From assembly GCF_001297065.1 (NCBI RefSeq), contig NZ_LHOX01000012.1, positions 124,001 to 188,000 of the forward strand: 64,000 bases of DNA, given 5' to 3'. A model generated the notes under the pieces. That model was given only the letters and a program-made list of their open reading frames with translations, made no database searches and had not been told where the DNA came from. Below, in pieces: positions 57,905 through 64,000 of the stretch; the stretch's first letter is position 1, and the number at the start of each line of letters is the position of its first letter. Origin of the DNA: Enterococcus sp. RIT-PI-f. Lineage in GTDB: Bacteria; Bacillota; Bacilli; Lactobacillales; Enterococcaceae. The position numbers and the translations under genes are program-made.

Positions 57905-60181
57905 TTAATTCACGATTTTGACTGGTGTATTGTAAGGCATGTTGTAATAGAACCATTTGGCATCAGGAACCGCCAAACGGATACAGCCATGAGAGGCCCG
58001 TGTGCCTAATTTACGTCCCTCCACAGCACTGAAAGTATTGGTTGACCAGGCGATGCTGGTTGGGATCGTGTGGAACAAATAGATCCCGTGGTCTTTAAAC
58101 GAGCGATAATACGCTGCCCCTGAGAAGGCCAATCCTTTTTCTGCTTGTATGCGGAAGCTGCCTAATGGGGTTGGTGTGCCCACTGCTCCAGTGGAACAAA
58201 GCATGGTATAAATCACTTTATCGCCAGATTTGATGTAGACTCTTTGCTTGCTGATAGACACTTGGATATTCAAGTTTTTCACATCTAATGATGGATATTT
58301 GCCACCTGTGGTATACATCCAAAAATTACTGTTGACACTATAGGTCTGACTTTCTTTGATCCAACCAATCTTGCCGGCTGGTGATACCAGATACAAATAA
58401 TTCCCGTCACTGGTTTTCGCTAATTTAGTCGCTTGTGCCATATAACCTTTGTAGGTACTTTTGGCACCTAGTTTGGTACTGTTTGGGTCTGCTTTATCAA
58501 AGAAATTCCCACTATTATTGTTGACGATCACGTAACGGCTAATGGTACTTTGTGAATAGATCGTATGGGCTGATTTCACACCTGTTGCGTTGATATACCC
58601 GAGCCATTTGTTATTTTTATCGTATAAGGAGTAATAGGTCGCGCCATTGTAATGCTGGTATTTACCCGTTACTTTGATCGTTTGATTCAAATAACTGCCA
58701 CTACTAGCCTTTTGCTTAAAAAAGTTAAGGTCTTGCCATAGTGTATAGTTGCTGTTTTTGACTTGAACACTCAATTTTTCGCTTTGCCAAATGCCGCCTT
58801 GATTAGTGGCAACTGTGGCTGCACCTGCATTCACATAACCGATCCATTTGCCGCTCTTGTCATACAATGATAAGTATAGCGCGCCATTGGCATGACTATA
58901 TTTCCCTTTGGCAAGATAGGTTTTACCTGCTAAGGCAGTCGTATTGTTTTTCTTGCTTGTCCAGCTAAAATTGCCCCAGATCGTATAGTTTTTCTTCGTC
59001 AATGTGACATATTTGCCGTAATTTTGATAAGCACCTTGGGCGTTGCTGGACAATTTGACACCTGTCGCATTGATATAGCCGAGCCATTTGTTGTTTTTGT
59101 CATATAGGGAATAATACGTGGAGCCATTAAAATGACTGTATTTTCCTGTCACTTTGACCGTCTGTCCATTGATATCTGCAGTCGTGCCTTTTTTGGCTGT
59201 CCAATTGAAATTCTGCCATAACGTATAATTGCTGCTGGTGATGGTCGCATAGCTGTTTTCTTTTTGCCAAACACCGCCTGCGTTGGCTGCGGTTTTGGTA
59301 CCAGCTCCGTTGACCCAACCAATGAAAGTTTGTGTGTTGTCATATAGTGCGTAATACGTAGCTTTGTTGCTGTTTTTATAAAAACTTTCTTTCACTAAAT
59401 AGGTTTTTTGATTGTAATTTGCTGTGGTGGTCAATTGTTTGTCTAAAAAGACAGATTGCCACAGTGGATAGTTATTTTTTTGGATCGTGACGTACTTGTT
59501 CTCTGTTTTTAGCGTACCAGAAGCAATCGATACGGCACCAGACTCAACGATGCCTCCTTGACCTTGGTCATTTTGCAAGAGGAGATACGCTTGGTTGGTC
59601 GTGGAATCTTTGTATTGCTTAACAGCCTTCAATACTTGCCCAGCAAATCCTTGGTTTGAGCCATTTTCAGATAAAGTTCCCTCTGTCAGTTGGTAGAAGA
59701 GACTGCTTGTTGGCACATTTTCTGTATCGCTGATAGCAATGGTTTTCAGCTTCACATATTGGGTTGCATAGCCCTGTACTTCTTGTACTGCGATCTTCGC
59801 TGCTGTGTCTTCTGATGGTGAAGTATCAGTCTCCGATTCCTCGCTAGTTGAGCTGGACGGTCCCGTTTCAGTTTTCACTTCTTTTCCTGTTGCTTCCGAC
59901 GACCCATCATCTATGCTTTCCTCTGATGAAGAAGTTTCTGGTGTATCGGAGTCCGAGCTGCTTGGTGAAGTGGACGTGTCCCCAGTTGTATTGTTGTCTT
60001 CATTGTTGCTGGTGCTATTTTCTTGACTGGTGCTTTGATCGGAATCATTTGTGGTACTTTCTGTTGTGGCAGCAGTATTTGTTGCTGCAGCAAAAACCTC
60101 AATCCCTGTGCCTAAAACCGGTGTTGCGAGTAATAGAAAAGCAAAAGCCCCATTTAACACCCGTCGTTTCACTTTTTTCAT
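57905..60181 (-). CDS. Secreted L,D-transpeptidase with cell-wall-binding repeats
   Basis: Extracellular enzyme of 758 residues. Signal peptide (about 1-32, LLLATPVLGTGIEVFA), then a Ser/Thr/Asp/Glu tether (about 33-135), then GW/SH3-type repeats (about 140-600) and a C-terminal YkuD domain. The catalytic motif is ASHGCIRLAV with His731 and Cys733, which normally makes or trims 3-3 cross-links in peptidoglycan and is little inhibited by beta-lactams. Four repeats are exactly 80 residues apart and end in text like YINATGVK. There is no LPxTG; attachment would be by repeats binding teichoic acids. ATG is preceded by GGGGGAGTTAGG. Confidence 0.88.
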   Translation of the reverse strand: MKKVKRRVLNGAFAFLLLATPVLGTGIEVFAAATNTAATTESTTNDSDQSTSQENSTSNNEDNNTTGDTSTSPSSSDSDTPETSSSEESIDDGSSEATGKEVKTETGPSSSTSEESETDTSPSEDTAAKIAVQEVQGYATQYVKLKTIAISDTENVPTSSLFYQLTEGTLSENGSNQGFAGQVLKAVKQYKDSTTNQAYLLLQNDQGQGGIVESGAVSIASGTLKTENKYVTIQKNNYPLWQSVFLDKQLTTTANYNQKTYLVKESFYKNSNKATYYALYDNTQTFIGWVNGAGTKTAANAGGVWQKENSYATITSSNYTLWQNFNWTAKKGTTADINGQTVKVTGKYSHFNGSTYYSLYDKNNKWLGYINATGVKLSSNAQGAYQNYGKYVTLTKKNYTIWGNFSWTSKKNNTTALAGKTYLAKGKYSHANGALYLSLYDKSGKWIGYVNAGAATVATNQGGIWQSEKLSVQVKNSNYTLWQDLNFFKQKASSGSYLNQTIKVTGKYQHYNGATYYSLYDKNNKWLGYINATGVKSAHTIYSQSTISRYVIVNNNSGNFFDKADPNSTKLGAKSTYKGYMAQATKLAKTSDGNYLYLVSPAGKIGWIKESQTYSVNSNFWMYTTGGKYPSLDVKNLNIQVSISKQRVYIKSGDKVIYTMLCSTGAVGTPTPLGSFRIQAEKGLAFSGAAYYRSFKDHGIYLFHTIPTSIAWSTNTFSAVEGRKLGTRASHGCIRLAVPDAKWFYYNMPYNTPVKIVN
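58573..59540 (-). repeat. Four 240-bp tandem repeats inside the L,D-transpeptidase gene
   Basis: Landmarks such as TGATATACCC (58591), TCACATAACC (58831), TGATATAGCC (59071) and TGACCCAACC (59311) recur at exactly 240-base steps, coding for 80-residue modules. Modules at 58591 and 59071 are nearly identical. This points to duplication of cell-wall-binding units. Confidence 0.8.
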
Positions 60182-60274
60182 CCTAACTCCCCCTCGTTGT
60201 TATGCTACTTTTTCATTGTGCTCATTTATGAATAAACCCTACATATTTAGTATACCACTGACCGTAAAAAAACA

Positions 60275-60313
60275 TAAAAAAAAGAGAGCGACGACCTTAG
60301 TCGATGCTCTCTC
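60275..60313 (-). terminator. Terminator of trxA
   Basis: AGAGAGC pairs with GCTCTCT around an inner CGAC/GTCG stem, with eight T on the minus strand. It ends trxA before the convergent-strand leader of ldt. Confidence 0.82.
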
Positions 60314-60327
60314 ATATAAAAATAGGT

Positions 60328-60642
60328 TTAGCTATGTTCAGCGATCAATGCTTTCAATTGATCTTTTGTGTGAACGCCGATCGCTTTGTCTACCACTTGA
60401 CCGTCTTTTTTCAACAGCAGTGTAGGAATCGACATAATGCCGAACGAAGCCGGTGTTTCAGGATTTTCATCCACATCCATTTTCACGATTTTTAATTCAT
60501 CTTCATCATATTCACTTGCTAATTGTTCTAAGATTGGCGCTTGCATGCGGCAAGGACCACACCATGTTGCCCAAAAATCAATCAGGACTAAACCTTTATC
60601 GGTTTCTTCTGCAAAAGTTTTATCGGTAATTTCTAATGCCAT
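60328..60642 (-). CDS. trxA: Thioredoxin
   Basis: Cytoplasmic disulfide reductase, 104 residues with the active site WCGPCRM and cis-Pro in SIPTLLL. ATG follows GGAGGGGAAGTACA. A TGTTATACT extended -10 on the minus strand near 60676 suggests its own promoter after mutS2. Confidence 0.96.
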   Translation of the reverse strand: MALEITDKTFAEETDKGLVLIDFWATWCGPCRMQAPILEQLASEYDEDELKIVKMDVDENPETPASFGIMSIPTLLLKKDGQVVDKAIGVHTKDQLKALIAEHS

Positions 60643-60738
60643 TGTACTTCCCCTCCATTTGTGTGACTAAAAAAAGTATAACATGGATCAATCAATTTTT
60701 AAAACCGTCTGCTTACAAAAGGTAAGAATAATGAAGAA

Positions 60739-63102
60739 TTACTTAAATTTTACGATGGTTGCCCCATTTCCCCCTTGATTGCTCGGCGCAAACTCATAAC
60801 TTTTGACAGATCGATGATTTTTTAAATACTCAGTGATGCCTTGACGCAAGGCACCTGTTCCTTTACCGTGGACGATCGTGACTTGCGGATACCCAGCTAA
60901 GATAGCGGCATCTAAATACTGATCGACTTCTGCTAAAGCCTCTTCATACCGTTTTCCCCTTAGATCCAATTGATTGATGACAGGGCTGTTGTCTGCGGAA
61001 CGGATAGTGTTGACGATACGCTGCACAGGTTCTTTGACCGGTGCGGCCGGTTGCAAATCAGCTTCAGGCAACGTCATTTTTAAAATACCGATTTGTACTT
61101 GCCATTGATTTTTGCCGACATTTTTCAGCAGTACGCCACGCTGACCATAGGACGTCACCAGCACTTCATCGCCGACTTTCAACGTTTTGGCCGCTTTGGC
61201 TTTTTGCAACACTTTGTTTTTCTGTAATTTTTCTTCTTGCTGTAACCCGGATAATTTCGTTCTTGCGTCGATCAACTCATGTTCTTTGACTTTTGTTTGA
61301 CCGCCAGCTAATTGCATTTTGCGAATATCAGCAATGATTTTTTCTGATGATTCTTTGGCTTCTTCGACGATTTGATTGGCCTGTTTGCGGGCTTTAGCCA
61401 ATTCTTTTTCTCGTTCTTCAAAGAAGTAACCATAGGCGTTTTGCAGCTCTTTATGCAGATCTTGGGCTTCTTTGACATAATGACGAATCTCAAGGTATTC
61501 TGTTTCCGTCATTTTGCGGCGGTTCTCAAGATCAGCGATCATTTCATTCAAATCTTGGCTTTCACCATCCATGATTTGCTTGGCCTGATCAATGATACCT
61601 GTTGACAAGCCTAATCGCTTAGATATTTCAAACGCATTGCTTCGTCCTGGTACGCCAATCAATAAACGATAGGTTGGACTTAACGTATCCACATCAAATT
61701 CCATCGAGGCATTGATGGTATTGGCACGGTTATAGCCATACACTTTCAGTTCGGGATAATGGGTCGTCGCCATGACATACGCTGATTTGGCACCTAAATC
61801 ATCTAAAATCGCAATCGCCAAAGCGGCACCCTCTTGGGGATCCGTTCCGGCGCCTAATTCATCAAATAGGACCAAACTTTGGTCATTGACTTTATCCAGA
61901 ACATCCACGATTGTCGTCATATGAGAAGAAAATGTGGAGAGGCTTTGCTCAATAGATTGCTCATCGCCAATATCCGCGAAAATCTCCGTAAAGATCCCCA
62001 TTTGACTCTCTTCTTCGGCCAAAATAGGCAAACCTGCTTGCCCCATGATCTGCAATAGGCCCAAGGTCTTCAACGTGATCGTCTTCCCACCGGTATTAGG
62101 TCCCGTGATGACTATCGCTTGATAATCTTGACCGATTTGAATATCATTCGGTACGACTTTTTCTTGATCGATCAGAGGATGACGCGCTTGTTTGAACACG
62201 ACATGGTTCTCGCGGTTGATTTGCGGTACGATGGCGTTCATTTCTTTACCGAAACGTGCTTTGGCATTCATGAAATCGAACTGGCCGATCACATAGGCAT
62301 TGTGCAAAATTTCTTTCTGGTACGGTACCAACTCTGCAGACAGTTCTGCTAAAATCCGTGTGATTTCATCTCGTTCTGCAATTTGATGTTGCCGCAAACG
62401 ATTGTTTTGCTCGACCACTTGTTTCGGCTCGATAAACAACGTTTGTCCAGAAGAACTTTGATCATGGACGACCCCGCCAAAGACACCGCGATATTCCTGT
62501 TTGACAGGAATCACGTAGCGATCGTTACGCATGGTGACGATCGTATCGCTTAAATACTTCGCGTTGCCGCCTCGAACGATATTATCTAACGTTTCACGAA
62601 TCGTTTGCTCTGCACGGCGAATCGATTGGCGAATCCCTCTCAATGCCGGCGAAGCCTCATCCGTGACGCGGCCATCTTCATCAATGGCTTCTTTTAAGCG
62701 GCGGTTGAGTGTCGGCAATGAAACCAGCTGTTCTTCCCAATGATACAAACGGCCAAATTCGATCTCGCTATCCGTTAAATCATCGAAAAAGCGTTTGAGT
62801 TCTTGTGTAGTAGACAGGACTCTAGCGACTTGTGCCAATTCAATGCCATTTAGATCCGCACCAATTTCGATTCGTTTCATTTGCGGACGGATGTTTTCGA
62901 TTTTCGGCACAGGAATCCCACCCCGCAACCGTTGCACCTTCAACGCATCTTGTGTTTCAGAAAGCCATGCAATGATCACTTGTTCCTCGCTTGAAGGCGC
63001 TAGTTTTTCAAGTGCTTCTTTCCCTTGCGCTGTGACGATATACTGAGCAATTTTTTGTTTGACCTGATCAAATGCCAATACGCCTAATATTTTTTTATTC
63101 AT
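60739..63102 (-). CDS. mutS2: Endonuclease MutS2 / ribosome-splitting factor RqcU
   Basis: 787 residues: MutS-like core and lever (about 1-310), ATPase domain (about 310-520, Walker A ITGPNTGGKTITLKTLG), coiled coil, KOW-like part and C-terminal Smr domain (about 710-787, LDLRGKRYEEALAEVD and VHGKGTGALRQGI). In Bacillus it splits collided ribosomes; older work linked it to suppression of recombination. ATG follows GCAGGTGAAAATAG. Neighbouring cvpA and zapA are its usual partners. Confidence 0.95.
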   Translation of the reverse strand: MNKKILGVLAFDQVKQKIAQYIVTAQGKEALEKLAPSSEEQVIIAWLSETQDALKVQRLRGGIPVPKIENIRPQMKRIEIGADLNGIELAQVARVLSTTQELKRFFDDLTDSEIEFGRLYHWEEQLVSLPTLNRRLKEAIDEDGRVTDEASPALRGIRQSIRRAEQTIRETLDNIVRGGNAKYLSDTIVTMRNDRYVIPVKQEYRGVFGGVVHDQSSSGQTLFIEPKQVVEQNNRLRQHQIAERDEITRILAELSAELVPYQKEILHNAYVIGQFDFMNAKARFGKEMNAIVPQINRENHVVFKQARHPLIDQEKVVPNDIQIGQDYQAIVITGPNTGGKTITLKTLGLLQIMGQAGLPILAEEESQMGIFTEIFADIGDEQSIEQSLSTFSSHMTTIVDVLDKVNDQSLVLFDELGAGTDPQEGAALAIAILDDLGAKSAYVMATTHYPELKVYGYNRANTINASMEFDVDTLSPTYRLLIGVPGRSNAFEISKRLGLSTGIIDQAKQIMDGESQDLNEMIADLENRRKMTETEYLEIRHYVKEAQDLHKELQNAYGYFFEEREKELAKARKQANQIVEEAKESSEKIIADIRKMQLAGGQTKVKEHELIDARTKLSGLQQEEKLQKNKVLQKAKAAKTLKVGDEVLVTSYGQRGVLLKNVGKNQWQVQIGILKMTLPEADLQPAAPVKEPVQRIVNTIRSADNSPVINQLDLRGKRYEEALAEVDQYLDAAILAGYPQVTIVHGKGTGALRQGITEYLKNHRSVKSYEFAPSNQGGNGATIVKFK

Positions 63103-63175
63103 CTATTTTCACCTGCTTTGCTATTGTTTGCTGTAAAAAAGGCAGTCTGGCTTTCCAACCATCTGCCTAGAGATC

Positions 63176-63730
63176 TTAACCAATCACATCTGTGATCCAA
63201 ATTCGATAGAAATAATCTGAAATGATCGGTGAATGATTGACGATAAAATCGATCGTACTGCTTTTATCAAATAGATTTTGTACCGTTGCAAAAGGGATCA
63301 TAGACAAAATCATGAAGAAGATATACAAATTGATATACATGAGTACCACATTCAAGACACCGGCCAAGACCCAATCGTAGCCGTACAAAAAACGCAGCCG
63401 TTTATACCGCAGACTATCTGCGAAAATCGCTATCAATTTGGTAATCAGCCACCCAGCGAACAACACCATGACAAAGGCGACAGCTGCATAATAAGCCTTA
63501 TCTAAATCTAGTGCCATTTCCAAATCATAATATTTGAGTGTAGAATCTGCTGTGACTGACATATAAGGAACATATAATTCAATTTTTTTAGCAATCTCCT
63601 GATATTTCGCTACAGCGACCATGAAAGAGATGATATACCCTAAAACGGAAACCAATTGTAAACTGGTTCCCCGACGCGCCCCGCTATAAAAGGCAGCTAA
63701 AAGCAGCATCGCAACCACTAATCCAATCAT
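63176..63730 (-). CDS. cvpA: CvpA family membrane protein
   Basis: Integral membrane protein of 184 residues with about four helices (about 1-18, 28-45, 75-105, 120-150). CvpA family proteins are needed for colicin V production in E. coli and for envelope stress tolerance elsewhere; the role in Gram-positives is not known. ATG follows AAAGGATACCTAA. Between zapA and mutS2 in the order conserved in Firmicutes. Confidence 0.86.
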   Translation of the reverse strand: MIGLVVAMLLLAAFYSGARRGTSLQLVSVLGYIISFMVAVAKYQEIAKKIELYVPYMSVTADSTLKYYDLEMALDLDKAYYAAVAFVMVLFAGWLITKLIAIFADSLRYKRLRFLYGYDWVLAGVLNVVLMYINLYIFFMILSMIPFATVQNLFDKSSTIDFIVNHSPIISDYFYRIWITDVIG

Positions 63731-63753
63731 TTAGGTATCCTTTCTACGCCACA

Positions 63754-64000
63754 CTAGCCATGGGCTGTTTTTTCTTGAATATTGCGTTTTCTTTGTTCAT
63801 TTAAAATTTGTTGTGCTTCCACATGATTATGGATTTCCACATCGCTGCGTCCAGTTTCATCAAGTACCTGACGTGCTTCCGACTCGATAGCTTCGATGCG
63901 CTTGATCCGGTTTTCCAACTCAGTAGCCTTGATGGCTTGACTGCGCAATTCATCGACTTTCTTTTGTAGCCCCAATACCTGTTCTTGTTTTTTTAATTGA
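63754..64000 (-). CDS. zapA: Cell division protein ZapA, C-terminal part, cut by window edge
   Basis: The frame is open to the window edge, so the N-terminal ZapA domain and true start lie beyond 64000. What remains is a long coiled coil rich in Lys, Glu and Gln (LQKKVDELRSQAIKATELEN) and a polar tail ending EKTAHG. ZapA bundles FtsZ at the division site. Identification rests on the coiled coil and on its position before cvpA-mutS2; it is moderately sure. Confidence 0.7.
   Translation of the reverse strand, partial: QLKKQEQVLGLQKKVDELRSQAIKATELENRIKRIEAIESEARQVLDETGRSDVEIHNHVEAQQILNEQRKRNIQEKTAHG

Noticed and set aside
58573-59540. CRISPR-like periodic repeats
   Set aside because: The 240-bp periodicity codes for protein modules in an open frame; no short repeat-spacer pattern occurs anywhere in the window.

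Overview
The window looks like chromosomal core DNA of a low-GC Gram-positive lactic acid bacterium, most likely an Enterococcus. This rests on gene content and order: prfB-secA-hpf-comFC-comFA, an ATP synthase operon followed by DUF1146-murA-epuA, secG-esterase-rnr-smpB, rpoN-cggR-gap-pgk-tpiA-eno, rpoE (delta) and mutS2-cvpA-zapA. The species cannot be fixed from the sequence alone. I see no insertion sequence, prophage, CRISPR array, rRNA gene or replication origin.

Layout. Positions 1-10.5 kb: prfB (with its programmed +1 frameshift) and secA, then a plus-strand maltodextrin ABC transporter (malE-malF-malG) lying between secA and hpf, then hpf and the competence genes comFC/comFA. 10.6-18.4 kb is more accessory: an orphan PTS IIB protein, a small DUF7662-like protein, a YigZ-family gene with an apparent ATC start, a GntR/UTRA repressor, and a 1412-residue two-ATPase activase/dehydratase-like iron-sulfur protein divergent from a TetR-type regulator. 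18.4-26.4 kb: tRNA-Tyr and tRNA-Gln, a DUF2969 gene, a branched-chain amino acid ABC transporter with a CBS-ACT protein and a CodY-like box, a ROK-family kinase, a GNAT acetyltransferase and yidD. 26.4-35 kb: epuA, murA, a DUF1146 gene and the complete atpBEFHAGDC operon. 35-40.5 kb: smpB, rnr, esterase, secG, a small GNAT protein and an alpha/beta hydrolase whose nucleophile position is Gly. 40.5-48.2 kb: a decayed lipoprotein start, the glycolytic operon with its CggR repressor and operator, and sigma-54. 48.2-57.8 kb: tRNA-Arg, rpoE, a lipoyl-relay enzyme, an HD dNTPase, HAD, Nudix, VOC and glutamine-amidotransferase genes, then a PadR-DUF2812-ABC exporter cassette. 57.9-64 kb: a secreted L,D-transpeptidase with 80-residue cell-wall-binding repeats, trxA, mutS2, cvpA and the C-terminal part of zapA.

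Regulation is legible in many places: a LacI-type operator plus a cre site on malE, a 17-bp palindrome between the activase gene and its TetR gene, a CodY-like box on livJ, a CggR operator with the N6-N4-N6 spacing described in Bacillus, a PadR palindrome, and hairpins between genes that probably set unequal expression inside operons (malE/malF, livJ/livH, gap/pgk, atpE/atpF).

The best candidate for an undescribed system is the 1412-residue protein at 13098-17336. It joins two complete ATP-driven electron-activator domains to a dehydratase-like reductase region in one chain. It has no obvious substrate-specific partner gene nearby and is probably controlled by the divergent TetR gene. All functional statements are inferences from sequence; no database search was possible.
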